Positions 18,919 to 31,300 of a stretch of 64,000 nt of DNA are shown here, piece by piece. Both the position numbers and the translations under genes were made by a program. Every line of letters starts with the position of its first letter. The stretch's first letter is position 1. Below the pieces are notes generated by a model. It did no database searches and was not told the origin of the DNA. It saw nothing but the letters and a program-made list of their open reading frames with translations. The DNA comes from Hsuehochloa calcarea. Its lineage: Eukaryota; Streptophyta; Magnoliopsida; Poales; Poaceae. Location: assembly GCA_036346395.1 (NCBI GenBank), contig CM070615.1, positions 8,313,534 through 8,377,533 on the forward strand, read 5' to 3'.

Positions 18919-21900
18919 TGTGAGACCCCGGTTTATCCGTCTTGTAATGCTTAACCATCCATTCGGTCCTAGCATCACAAAGCAGATAATCCGAGACTCG
19001 AGACATGTATACTTCCCAGAGTGCAGTATACACACCTCATCACAAAATTTATGTATCAATTCCATTCATCCACATAGAACCGAAACACAGAATAGAACAG
19101 AAGTATTAATAATATTAAACCGAGTCATTACAAAAGAGAGGCCAACCGGCCAAGAATAAAAGAGACAACAACAATTAAACAATGAAGCAAAAGTGCCATA
19201 AGATGGCTACAACAAAAGAGCCAATCAGTGTGCCTTTAACCCACAAGGCAACCGACCGGACCGCCAAGCTAGTCGCCAAACCCAAGCACATCTCACAAAA
19301 GTGAGGCCCTTGGGGCTCACCTTCCTCCCCCAGAACAAAAGCAAATTAAAAAGCCGGTGAGTACTTTGAATGTACTCGCAAGACTTACATGTGGAATAAC
19401 AAACTGTACATATGCTATATGCAAGCTTAATCAAAAGTAGGTCAGATGTTTCATTTTGCATAAGGCAAGTTTTAATTTGCAATAATATAATAGATTGAAA
19501 GCAATTTTAACAAATCATTTTTAATGTTCAATTAACCGAAAGAACAAAAATAATAATGTAAAATAGGCAACAATCATTCCGAAGTGACTAACCCAATAGT
19601 CACCACAACAATAGTATGAATTACCCATTCATACCAACCATGTCAAATTTTAATTTAAAAGGTTGAAGTCTAACTCTTGCAAAACCTAACCAAGCGTGTC
19701 CATAACCTAGGACGAGGCTATTCGAATAGTTTTATCCTGCGCAGGTGTACCAACTTACCCACATGTCGACCGCCTTTTGCCAAGCTATTAAGCACACTTC
19801 CTTAGGTATGCCGGCGCACGGCTAAGTCCTACGAGACTTTTCCAATATTATGTATTACCTTCGAGTCGCCCGTATGGATAGAAACCCATACGTTGTGTCG
19901 GGGTCGTGGCCCAGCCTCGGACAACTACCCGTCACGGGTAAAGCCTTGGACAATCATGACGCCCCTCGAGGTGGGGAACCTTCCCGGCAATCCCCACCAC
20001 CGCACACCCAACACAAACACAAGAACACAATTCCTTTTTCACACAACACACACAACGCTCCTCCTGCGACTCGGAGATAACACACTCCAAAGTACTAGGT
20101 CAAGAGGGGTCCCATATAACCCTCATGTGGTTAGTACGCAAAAATGCTTGGAGAGTGTGACACAAGATGTTCGGTCCTTGTTGACTTAGGCAAGACAACC
20201 ACAAACCCAATAACCCACCATCCAACCACTTGCCCAAGTCCAAATCAATTTTTCCATTTTCAGAATTTTGACTTTACAAAATTAACAAAGCACAAAGTGC
20301 TGGACATAATGGAAGAATAATAATTTTTGTGTGATCAAGACCATCGACTAAGTCGATGATCGCCCAAAGCTACCGAACTAGGCATGGCTAAGCACAAAGA
20401 TTCGTATTCTACTAAGTGACAAGAGTTCATCCATCGAACTCTAATCACAAAGAAATAACCTAGGCTCAAGTAGTAGAGAATAAACAACATCCTACAGATT
20501 ATGCAACTATAGGATCAACTAACCATAATTTAACACAAAGTAGCAATGCATACATACAGTTGAATTCAAAATATTAAACTTGTAAAATAATAGGATTAAC
20601 ATGATCAAACTGCTTGCCTGCTTGTTGTGGGTCAAGATGTTCTTTGGGATCACTCTCGGTATCAGTGTGCTCTTCGGATCCTATCGAAAGAACCAAAAAG
20701 AACCAATAAGGCAAAAGAAACCGAAAAGATCCAACAGCCAACTTCAACAAAAAGCTCTCAAATTTTTACAGTAGAAAGAGCATGATTTTTAGGAACTCAA
20801 GCAACAAGAACCAATTGATTTGGATTCTCAATGCAAAAGGTATGGCCAAAACAATTTTGCTCAGCTCTTATAAATCAAAAATGCTACTATTCATTAGTAA
20901 AATTTTCCGGAGCTATACTGGGTCTGGAAACATTTTTAAATTAAAGTCTAGTCAAAAACATAACCAACAAAATTTGAATCAACCGAAAAGGATTTGAAAT
21001 GAATTAGTTATGCATTTTACAAGTTATCACATTTTTCAGTTGACAAATAAATCCTTTCGGGAAATCAGGAATTAAAACGACGTGGCCGAACGAGGAGCGT
21101 CGATCAAAGATCCGACGGTCTAAGTCCACGGAGCAATGCGCACACGCGCGATCCACAAACCCTAAACACTCACCGTTGGATCTGGATCCAACGGTTCATG
21201 TGGATCAGGACGTTCGGGCGGTCCGAACGTTCACACGCATAGGAGCCGTTGATCTTGGATCCAACGGTCCACACGGATCGAACCTTTCGGACGGTCCGAA
21301 CGTTCACTCAGATCTGGACCGTTGATCTAAGGATCGACGGTCCACATCAATTCACGTTCAAAACTCGCGCCTGTTTTCATCCGACAAAACGACGGAAGAA
21401 CGGCTCGCCGCCACGGCGACTCGGGTCACGCGGGCGGCGAGCAAAGGCCCAAAATGGGTTGCTAACAAACTCGCGCACCCAAAGGAACCAACAATTTCAG
21501 CTGCGGCGTTCTAGAACGCCGGCAAGCCGGAGATGACAGAGATGACCGAAAACGGTCAAAAACGAAAATAGCAATTGAGCTCTGCTGCGGTCCAAGCAAG
21601 CGGTGCCAATCAACTAGGGACTAAAGAGGGTTTACCCGAGCCCAAAGAAGGCACAAAGAAGGGTTGATTCGGCTCCAACGAAGAAGAATGGGGACTTGGC
21701 CGAAAAGGAAATCCGCAATTAATCTACTCTCTGCAAGCAAACGAAAAATTGAGTGAGGGCTATTGCTCACAGAGAGGAGAGGAGCTAAAGCGCGAGGATT
21801 TGAGAAAGAAAGACCGAGCACCACTTTCACCAAGAACTCAAAAGCTCGGAATGGCGGCAATGGCGTAGAAGGTGAAAATTGAATTTGAGCTCACTCGCGC

Positions 21901-23025
21901 TAGAAGTGAAGTCAGAGCTCGGGGTGTTCAAAGGAGGATAAGGAAGCCACTGGGGAGTCTTATAGCCGAAGGAGCAAGGAAGAAGCAACGGAGGGAAAAT
22001 GGTGGGGCTCGTGTTGAGGTCGATCGAGGCGATGGGAGCAAGTGCACTCGAGGAGGACGAAGACTTTGAGGCGGCGGGACGGAAGCATTAAATGCGGAAG
22101 AGCCGTTGGCGAAAGGAGAAGTGACCGACGCCACGCTCTGAAATTTTCACCCCTCATCATTGACCATGGCGGCGCGAGCGACGGAGGTAGACGATAGCCG
22201 CCACCGTTGGATTTAAATCGGACGGTCCAAAAGCAACGGGTGATTAGAACGGTTTGAGCGCCCATTTTAGTCTCGAGCCGCTGATTTGGATCCTACGGTT
22301 CATATTGCGCGAGGCGTTCGGATGGTCCGAACATTCCCGCGAATCGAGCCTCGATTTAGAATCCAACGGTTCACATGGATCGGCGCTTTCGGATGGTCCG
22401 AACGCTCACGCGATCGTGGGCCGCTCGATGCCGATCAACGACGCACAACGCCGCGCCCAAACGCATCGAGGCGGTGCGGTTAGTTGATTTGGCCGAGTCA
22501 AGTGGCTCGAGCCCGAGTCCGATTCAACCCAAGGAACAAAGTGAAAACCAGTTAGGGTTTGAATTTAAAGGCTGATTTTTGAAAAATTATTTGGGATAGC
22601 AAACAAACTCCAAAATTTATGAAATTTTAAGCTGGAGCTTCTGACTGCATGAAGAACCTTATATAAAATTTTCAAAGACTTTTATGCACTGCATTTGTCT
22701 CCAAAAATTCCAGAAGGTGATGAATTAGGGTTTGACCAAGGTTTGACGGCCTCAAAATTATCAAATAATTTCTAAAAATTATGAAATAATTCTGAGGTGT
22801 CAAACATCAACCCTAGACCCAAGAAAAGTATTTCCAAAGGTTGGGCACAAGATTTTCATGAAAGATATTTGTGTTGGTGTCCAAATGGCAATTTGATTTT
22901 TGATTTCACATAATTCCTTTACAAAAATTATGGAACTGATTACAAAAATCAAGATCAGAGAAAAAGTTTTAATTTCTCCTCATTTTTATTACATTTGAAA
23001 CACAAACCAATTTTGGGATGTTACA
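18919..23025 (-). repeat. 3' LTR of the Tekay-like element (4107 bp)
   Basis: It aligns end to end with 28314-32429. It contains palindrome arrays at about 21170-21350 and 22200-22440, the CGTATGG...CCATACG hairpin at 19871-19892, the CTATTCGAATAG palindrome at 19718-19729 and the CATCGACT..AGTCGATG stem near 20341. Small ORFs inside it are not genes. Confidence 0.93.
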
Positions 23026-23028
23026 AAA

Positions 23029-23037
23029 CCTCCCCTT
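23029..23037 (-). other. Polypurine tract
   Basis: The minus strand reads AAGGGGAGG followed by TTT and the LTR start TGTAACATCC, the expected plus-strand DNA primer position. Confidence 0.8.
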
Positions 23038-23063
23038 ACAGTAAATCTCGTCAGAGATTTGGC

Positions 23064-23412
23064 TCACTCGGCAAAGAAGGAGGGGTAGTCTGCACGGAGA
23101 CGATCTTCCCTTTCCCAAGTAGCTTCATCTTCAGAATGGTTCGACCACTGAACTTTGAGGAATCTAATGGTTTTATTCCTTGTTCTTCGTTCAGCCTCAT
23201 CGAGTATGCGAACAGGGTGCTCGCGATAGGTCAAATCCTTTTGGACATCTAGAGTTTCCAACGGAGCTTCCTCGATTGGAACAGGAGGCACTTCTTTAAT
23301 TGGGACACATGGAAAACATCATGTACCCTTCGAGTGCACGGTGGCAAATCCAACTTATAGGCAGCGGCTCCTTTCTTCTCGATAACACGGTAAGGACCGA
23401 CATATCGAGGAG
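23064..23412 (-). CDS. Integrase C-terminus with chromodomain
   Basis: The segment begins with the integrase tail RYVGPYRVIEKKGAAAYKLDLP...VHDVFHVSQLKK, then PVRILDEAERRTRNKTIRFL + KVQWSNHSEDEATWE, a chromodomain with the aromatic W and the E-rich end typical of chromoviruses. It ends YPSFFAE, about 40 bp before the 3' LTR. Chromodomains direct integration to modified chromatin. A frame change near 23300 separates the two halves. Confidence 0.88.
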
Positions 23413-24341
23413 CTAACTTGCCCTTGACGCTAAACGCCGATGGCCCTTCAAAGGAGAGACTTTGAGATAAACAAAGTCATTAGGCTCAAAGCTCAACTCA
23501 CGACGACGGCGATCCGCATAGCTCTTTTGCTCGGATTGAGCAGTGCGCAAACGATCACGAATAATTCGGACTTGACTCTCGGCCTCATTGATCGAGTCCG
23601 CCAAAGAATGATCTTTCACGGTCTCGCACCAATTCAACGGGGTTCGCATTTTCTCCGCATAAGGCCTCAAAAGGTGACATGCCGAGACTAGCTTGAAAAC
23701 TGTTGTTGTAGGAAAACTTCGGCAAAAGGCAAGCATTTCTCCCAATTCTTTCCATAGGAGAGGACGCAAGCACGAAGCATGTCTTCCAACACTTGGTTGA
23801 CCCTTTCGGTCGACCATCGGTTTGGGGTGATATGCGGTGCTAAATGTGAGACGGGTTCCCATAGCCTCTTGCAAACACTTCGAACACGGCGGTGAAAAGC
23901 GCATCGCGATCCAAACGATCGTCTTGGTACACCATGCAAGCGAGCGATACGGAAATATAGAGGTCCGCTAGTAGACTCACACTAAGGTTCGCTCGTCTTC
24001 GCGTAAAATGGGCTACCTTCACAATCGATCAATGACAACCGGATGGAATCCTTGCCCTTGGATGTTCGGCGCACGGTGATAAAATCCATCCCGATCGAAT
24101 CCCACTTCCATTCGAGGAATAGGCAAAGGTCAAGCGATCGCTGGACGCCGATGCTCGGCCTTGACACGACGACACACACGTCGACTCGACAACGAACCGC
24201 AATTTCCCTCTTCATTCGGGTCCACCAAAATCTCTGACGGAGATCTTGATACATCTTTGTGGCACCGGGATGAATAGACAAAGGCGAGTCATGGGCTTCG
24301 CGGAGAATCAAATTCCGCAATTCCATGTCCTTTGGAACCAC
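23413..24341 (-). pseudogene. Integrase core, frameshifted
   Basis: The zinc-binding region shows HPGATKMYQDLRQRFWWTRMK, with the following Cys pair partly degraded. DSIGMDFITV carries the first catalytic Asp, and the segment with VNQVLEDML and KNWEKCLPFAEV carries the Glu side. Then follow MSPFEALCGE (a GxxPF-like block) and RRRELSFEPNDFVYLKVSP. The segments lie in three frames (24341-23982, 23939-23688, 23904-23413). Integrase would insert the DNA copy in the nucleus. Confidence 0.82.
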
Positions 24342-24458
24342 AAGGCGTTGCCCGAACCTTACAACACCATGCTCATCCTCAGAGAAGCACTTGGCTGTTC
24401 CGTTCTTAACATTTTCCTTGATGCGGCTTATTCCAAAGATCCGATTCTTCGAGCGACC

Positions 24459-25277
24459 TTAATCCGATCTACCAAGGTTGGTTGCACAACCAAGGCGTGA
24501 GGAACCACGCTCAACCAAACCTAAGTTGAGACGCCCAAATTCCTCCAGAAGGGTGGGTTGACATCCCTGGAGCAACAAGGCATTGCAATGCGCTTTGCGA
24601 CTGAGCGCATCGGCAACGACATTAGCCTTGCCCGGATGATAGTGAATTCCCATGTCATAGTCCTTGATCAACTCCAACCATCTCTTTTGCCTGAGGTTCA
24701 GATCCGGTTGGGTGAACAAATACTTTAGGCTTTTGTGATCCGAATACACTTCACAACGATTACCGATTAGGTAATGTCGCCAAATCTTAAGTGCATGAAT
24801 CACAGCAGCCAATTCCAAGTCATGGGTAGGATAGTTGAGTTCATGAGTCCTTAATTGCCTTGATGCATAGGCCACTACCTTGCCTTCTTGCATAAGGACA
24901 CAACCGAGTCCTCGCCGAGAAGCATCGCAAAAGATATCGAAGCCTCGATGGATATCGGGAAGAACGAGGACGGGAGCGGTGGTCAAACGCTTCTTAAGCA
25001 CTTGGAAACTTTCCTCACAAGCATTGGACCACAAGAACTTCTTGTCCTTCTTGAGCAACTCCGTCATCGGCTTCGCGATCTTGGAGAAATTCTCGATAAA
25101 ACGGCGATAATATCCCGCTAAACCGAGAAAACTCCGCACTTCGGTTACCGAAGTAGGCTGAACCCATGAAAGAACATCGCTGACCTTGCTAGGGTCAACG
25201 GCTACACCTCCTGCTGAAAGAATATGACCCAAGAAGGCCACTTCCTTCAACCGTAACGCACTTGTTGAACTTTGCAT
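24459..25277 (-). CDS. RT thumb/connection and RNase H
   Basis: A 272-residue open frame has EVAFLGHILSAGGVAVDPSK, then SFLGLAGYYRRFIENFSKIA, FDIFCDASRRGLGCVLMQ (RNase H Asp), YPTHDLELAAVIHALKIWRH (Glu), YSDHKSLKYLF (Asp) and HPGKANVVADALSRK. This is the best preserved part of the polyprotein. RNase H removes the RNA template during reverse transcription in virus-like particles. Confidence 0.92.
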   Translation of the reverse strand: MQSSTSALRLKEVAFLGHILSAGGVAVDPSKVSDVLSWVQPTSVTEVRSFLGLAGYYRRFIENFSKIAKPMTELLKKDKKFLWSNACEESFQVLKKRLTTAPVLVLPDIHRGFDIFCDASRRGLGCVLMQEGKVVAYASRQLRTHELNYPTHDLELAAVIHALKIWRHYLIGNRCEVYSDHKSLKYLFTQPDLNLRQKRWLELIKDYDMGIHYHPGKANVVADALSRKAHCNALLLQGCQPTLLEEFGRLNLGLVERGSSRLGCATNLGRSD

Positions 25278-25287
25278 ACGGTGATGC

Positions 25288-26000
25288 TCACGGCTTGCCT
25301 AATACAAGCCTCGGATGCTCATCGTGTTCCTCATCGCCCTTGGAATAGATGAGAATATCATCGATGAAGACCACGACAAACTTATCCAAATACTCCATGA
25401 ATACCGAATTCATGAGGTTCATGAACAAGGCGGGAGCATTGGTTAAGCCAAATGACATGACGGTGTATTCATACAAGCCGTAGCGGGTAGAGAAAGCCGT
25501 CTTTGGAATATCCTCAGTCGTATCCGAACTTGATGATATCCCATTCTCAAATCAATCTTGAAGAATACCCGAGCTCGGTTAATTGATCAAAGAGATCATC
25601 AATGCGGGCAATGGATACTTGTTCTTTACCGCTACTTCATTAAGCGGACGGTAATCAACGACATGCATAAAGTATTGTCCTTCTTCTTTACGAAGATTGC
25701 AGGACAACCCCACGGAGATGAGCTAGGCGGATGAAGCCTTTTCTTGAAGCTCATTAAGTTGCTTCTTCAACTCCACCAATTCGTTCGGTGGCATCCGATA
25801 ATGCCTCTTTGAAATCGGGCAAGACGGAGCCAACTCAATGACAAACTCGAGGTCTCGAGCGGTGGCATTAGGAAGAGCTTAGGAAAGACATCAATGAAGT
25901 CACGGACGGTTGGGACTTCACCAATATCGAGAGCGGCTTCGCTCAAGCGCCAAGAGACGCGGGCCTCAGGCCTAGCGGAAAAGCTTAACCCGCCGCCCAA
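25288..26000 (-). pseudogene. Reverse transcriptase palm, with lesions
   Basis: From 26000 it reads TVRDFIDVFPK (protease-RT linker), then in shifted frames CHRTNWW (the YRM-PPNE position), MHVVDYRPLNE near 25660, and YEYTVMSFGLTNAPALFMNL followed by VVVFIDDILIYSK (25476-25340), where FIDD is the YVDD-box variant. At least two stops or indels lie between 25767 and 25480. Confidence 0.85.
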
Positions 26001-26009
26001 GGACTAGAT

Positions 26010-26340
26010 AGAAGGACACACTTCTTGGCGCAATCAATCATCCCTTATCTTTGGGACAACCAATCCATACCAAGAATTACATCTAGATCGGTGAATGGAG
26101 GAGGATAAGATTCGCGAAGAATCTCACTCCCTCGATCTCGATTGGAACATCCCTACACTCGATTCACTCTCAACTCCAAACCCGGAGAGCGAATGAGCAA
26201 TGGGATCAACAATGGAGTAAAGAGGAGCTCACTAATAGCAAAGAAAAGACTCGAAACAAAAGAATGAGATGCTCTGAATCAAACAAAGCGGTAGCGAGAA
26301 TGAGAGTTAATGAGAAAGTGTACCCAAAGACGACATCGGG
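26010..26340 (-). pseudogene. Aspartic protease remnant
   Basis: The minus strand carries a degenerate LGMDWLSQR segment near 26060, the block that follows the catalytic DTGA in gypsy proteases. The upstream half is too broken for me to place the active site. Confidence 0.5.
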
Positions 26341-26407
26341 TGCCTCCTGTGCCTCCTCCACGAGATGAGGTTGACGCGACCACTACCCACGCCTTGGGTA
26401 GTAGGGA

Positions 26408-27419
26408 CTATCTTCCGGTCTGCGAAGAACCACCTCCTTGCCCGTCCTCCATTAGGACGAGGGGTCGCCTCGTCTTCTTGGGGCAATTATTTGCATAATG
26501 CCCTTGTCGCTGCGAAGAAGCTGTGACATCCGCGGTTGTCGCGGAGGCCTCGGTGACTCGCAGTGCACGTGATAGGGGCACGGCTGCGAAGGACGAGGGG
26601 CAGTCAGCCGACGATCTCGGGTCTTCAAGGCGAGGACGGACCCGGAGACTACCCAACACGGAACGGAAAGAAGCGCTGCGGCCGACTTGGGCCTCCACTT
26701 GCGCTGCGGGAATCCACAAGTGCTCTCCCGCTGCTTTCAAGAACGATGGCCTTGTCCACCAAGGCACGGAAATCGGAAAGTCAACGATGGATAGCTTGTC
26801 CTGCGGCTCCTCGGACAAACCATCCTTGAACTTCTCTTGCTTGGCCTCATCGGTGGCCACCTCCTCCGGAGCATAACGAGCCAAATGGTTGAACTCGTAA
26901 AGATACTCCGTGACTGAGAAACGTCCTTGTCTGAGCGACAAGAACTCCTTCTTCTTCAGCCTCATCAGGCTGGAAGGAATGTGAGAGCGACGGAAGGCAG
27001 TACGGAACTCCTCCCAAGTGGCGGTGTGGCGTCGCATGGCGAAAGCTCTCCCACCAAGACAAAGTGCACCCTCCGGTGGTGCGATGCGACAGCGCCTTCG
27101 TGCTCACGCGCTGCGCTATCGGCTTCGCTCCACCAGACGAACCGATCGTCTGCGTCAAGCGGTCCTCGGACACGAGAACGAGGGGGTGAGTGCGAAGAAA
27201 CTCCGCGACTCCCCCACGCGGCTGATGACCACTCCCTTGCCCGGATCCTGAAGCACCGGTAAGGGCGGAAGTGTTGCGCGCGATGACGTCCAGAAGAACC
27301 CTCCTGTCCTCTACACGGTTGCGCTCGATCTGAAGAAGGACCTCGGCCATGGTCGGAGGAGGAGGAAGATCCTCGTCGGACGGTGGATCGCCTTGGCCGC
27401 TACGAAGTCGTCCGGCCAT
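26408..27419 (-). pseudogene. Gypsy gag (Retrotrans_gag), frameshifted
   Basis: The start is MAGRLRSGQGDPPSDEDLPP at 27419. The N-terminal part runs to about 27130, then the frame shifts and continues WEEFRTAFRRSHIPSSLMRLKK + KEFLSLRQG, SVTEYLYEFNHLARYAPEEV and FKDGLSEEPQDKL (27037-26800). GHYANNCPKK near 26480 is the end of a CCHC zinc knuckle whose first cysteines are lost. It would form the particle coat. Confidence 0.87.
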
Positions 27420-28296
27420 CTGTTACAAGAAACTTTGGTTAAAACTAGACTCAAAGATTAAAAGCCGAAGAAAGCTAAAAGCTAGCGACTAGGGAATGGA
27501 ATATCACCCTAACCAAAGCCAAAAGCAAGATGTGTATAATCTTAAACACGCTTATAAAAAGACTCCAAAACGGCAAGGAATCATAAAACCAAAACTCAAC
27601 TTCCCAATTCAACTAGCCCGTATTGAATGAACGAGTAATTGATTGAGAAGATAAAAATCAGAAGATTAAGGTAAGATCTATTACCACTAAAGAGCAAGGT
27701 TCAATCAACGAAAATAGTGTTAGATACATAGCTAACTAGTATCACATCTTACCCTTCTTTAACCCCACAAGTTTTAGTTGATTATCCTCTCTTTTTCCAC
27801 CCTATTAGAAACCATCGAGCTTGTTGTGCGAAATTGAGGTTCTTTGTAGTGATTTTGCATCCAAGCTCCCAGTCGAAGTCTTCCATTCTAGAAACTTCAA
27901 AATCTGGCACACTTCAATTTGCCAAGCTCAGTGGTCCCATCAGAAACCATTGAGCTCGCTGTCTGGAAATTGAAGCGTGCGGTCCAGATTCCGCATCCAA
28001 GCCTCTAGCCGAAATCTTCAGTCCAGAAACTTCAAAACCCTAAGCACTTCAATTTGCCAAACTCAGTGGTTCCCAAAACCCATTTAATCGATAACACTAT
28101 CTTTGAAAAGGAGATGAGAGGAAAACAACCTTTAAAACTCAAATCAGAGTGAGATGAGATGAAGAAAGCTAAGATAGGTAAGGAATAAAATCCGAGAACT
28201 TACTTTAGCTTTCAAAAATCATTTGATACTTTGAAATTAAGTTTTTTTTTTAAAATATCCTAAAGACGACCAACTTGGGTTACTACGGTCAGTATG
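27420..28296 (-). other. Tekay-like leader between PBS and gag
   Basis: About 880 bp of A-rich DNA has no coding signal. A block starting AGAAACCAT (27809 and 27952), with GAGCTTGT/GAGCTCGCTGT, is repeated about 140 bp apart, so the leader contains an imperfect direct repeat. Confidence 0.6.
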
Positions 28297-28308
28297 GCTC
28301 TGATACCA
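28297..28308 (-). other. Gypsy primer binding site
   Basis: The minus strand reads TGGTATCAGAGC, five bases inside the 5' LTR end, complementary to initiator-Met tRNA. Confidence 0.9.
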
Positions 28309-28313
28309 AACCT

Positions 28314-31300
28314 TGTGAGACCCCGGTTTATCCGTCTTGTAATGCTTAACCATCCATTCGGTCCTAGCATCACAAAGCAGATAATCCGAGACTCGAGACA
28401 TGTATACTTCCCAGTGCAGTATACACACCTCATCACAAAATTTATGTATCAATTCCATTCATCCACATAGAACCGAAACACAGAATAGAACAGAAGTATT
28501 AATAATATTAAACCGAGTCATTACAAAAGAGAGGCCAACCGGCCAAGAATAAAAGAGACAACAACAATTAAACAGCGGAAGCAAAAGTGCCATAAGATGG
28601 CTACAACAAAAGAGCCAATCAGTGTGCCTTTAACCCACAAGGCAACCGACCGGACCGCCAAGCTAGTCGCCAAACCCGAAGCACATCTCACAAAAGTGAG
28701 GCCCTTGGGGCTCACCTTCCTCCCCTGCAAACAAAAGCAGCCGGCAAAAGCCGGTGAGTACTTTGAATGTACTCGCAAGACTTACATGTGGAATAACAAA
28801 CCTGTACATATGCTATATGCAAGCTTAATCAAAAGTAGGCTGTATGTTTCATTTTTGCATAAGGCAAGTTTTAATTTGCAATAATATAATAGATTGAAAG
28901 CAATTTTAACAAATCTGTTTTTAATGTTCAATTAACCGAAAGAACAAAAATAATAACAGAAAATAGGCAACAACCGTCCTGGAAGTGACTAACCCAATAG
29001 TCACCACAACAATAGTATGAATTACCCATTCATACCAACCATGTCAAATTTTAATTTAAAAGGTTGAAGTCTAACTCTTGCAAAACCTAACCAAGCGTGT
29101 CCATAACCTAGGACGAGGCTATTCGAATAGTTTTATCCCTGCAGGGTGTACCAACTTACCCACATGTCAGACCGCCTTTTTGCCAAGCTATTAAGCACAC
29201 TTCCTTAGGTATGCTGCAAGACGCTAAGTCCTACGAGACTTTTCCAATATTATGTATTACCTTCGAGTCGCCCGTATGGATAGAAACCCATACGTTGTGT
29301 CGGGGTCGTGGCCCAACCTCGGACAACTACCCGTCACGGGTAAAGCCTTGGACAACTGCGACGCCCCTCGAGGTGGAGAACCTTCCCGGCAATCCCCACC
29401 ACCGCACACCCAACACAAACACAAGAACACAATTCCTTTTTCACACAACACACACAACGCTCCTCCTGCGACTCGGAGATAACACACTCCAAAGTACTAG
29501 GTCAAGAGGGGTCCCATATAACCCTCATGTGGTTAGTACGCAAAAATGCTTGGAGAGTGTGACACAAGATGTTCGGTCCTTGTTGACTTAGGCAAGACAA
29601 CCACAAACCCAATAACCCACCATCCAACCACTTGCCCAAGTCCAAATCAATTTTTCCATTTTCGAATTTTGACTTTACAAAATTAACAAAGCACAAAGTG
29701 CTGGACATAATGGAAGAATAATAATTTTTGTGTGATCAAGACCATCGACTAAGTCGATGATCGCCCAAAGCTACCGAACTAGGCATGGCTAAGCACAAAG
29801 ATTCGTATTCTACTAAGTGACAGAGTTCATCCATCGAACTCTAATCACGACAAATAACCTAGGCTCAAGTAGTAGAGAATAAACAACATCCTCTGATTAT
29901 GCAACTATAGGATCAACTAACCATAATTTAACACAAAGTAGCAATGCATACATACAGATTGAATTCAAAATATTAAACTTGTAAAATAATAGGATTAACA
30001 TGATCAAACCGCTTGCTCGCTTGTTGTGGGTCAAGATATTTGTGGGATCACTCTCGGTATCAATGTGCTCTTGGATCCTATCGAAAGAACCAAAAAGAAC
30101 CAATAAGGCAAAAGAAACCGAAAAGATCCAACAGCCAACTTCAACAAAAAGCTCTCAAATTTTACAGTAGAAAGAGCATGATTTTTAGGAACTCAAGCAA
30201 CAAGAACCAATTGATTTGGATTCTCAATGCAAAAGGTATGACCAAAACAATTTTGCTCACTCTTATAAATCAAAATGCTACTATTCATTAGCAAAATTTT
30301 CCGAGCTATACTGGTCTGGAAACATTTTTAAATTAAAGTCTAGTCAAAAACATAACCAACAAAATTTGAATCAACGAAAAGGATTTGAAATGAATTAGTT
30401 ATGCATTTTACAAGTTATCACATTTTTGGTTGACAAATAAATCCTTTCGGAAATCAGAATTAAAACGAGCGTGGCGAACGAGGAGCGTCGATCAAAGATC
30501 CGACGGTCTAAGTCCACGAGCAATGCGCACTGTAGCGATCCACAAACCCTAAACACTCACCGTTGGATCGGATCCAACGGTTCATGTGGATCGGGGCGTT
30601 CGGGCGGTCCGAACGTTCACACGCATAGGAGCCGCTGATCTTGGATCCAACGGTCCACACGGATCGAACCTTTCGGACGGTCCGAACGTTCACTCAGATC
30701 TGGACCGCTGATCTAAGGATCGACGGTCCACATCAATTCACGTTCAAAACTCGCTACCGCTTTCATCCGACAAAACGACGGGGAAGAACGGCTCGCCGCC
30801 GGCGACTCTGGTCACGGCGGTGCGAGCAAAGGCCCAAAATGGGTTGCTAACAAACTCGCGCACCCAAAGGAACCAACAATTTCAGCTGCGGCGTTCTAGA
30901 ACGCCGGCAAGCCGGAGATGACAGAGATGACCGAAAACGGTCAAAAACGAAAATAGCAATTGAGCTCTGCTGCGGTCCAAGCAAGCGGGTGCCAATCAAC
31001 TAGGGACTAAAGAGGGTTTACCTGAGCCCAAAGAAGGCACAAAGAAGGGTTGATTCGGCTCAACGAAGAAGAATGGGGACTTGGCCGGTGGGGAAATCCG
31101 CAATTAATCTACTCTCTGCAAGCAAACGAAAAATTGAGTGAGGGCTATTGCTCACAGAGAGGAGAGGGAGCTAAGGCAGCGAGGGATTTGAGAAAGAAAG
31201 ACCGGAGCACCACTTTCACCGAAGAACTCAAAAGCTCGGCAATGGCGGCAATGGCGACCGAAGGTGAAAATTCGAATTTGAGCTCACTCCGCGCGCTAGA

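Noticed and set aside
19893..20189. Small ORFs shared at 19893-20189 and 29211-29591 as a duplicated gene
   Set aside because: They are the same stretch of the two LTRs, with no domain, and traverse the conserved hairpin. LTR identity explains them.
22254..22575. ORFs within the LTR palindrome arrays as coding
   Set aside because: The repeat structure keeps several frames open at once, there is no domain, and homologous positions in other LTRs are not open.
28297..28308. tRNA gene fragments at TGGTATCAGAGC sites
   Set aside because: Only 10-12 bases match, always just inside an LTR. They are primer binding sites.
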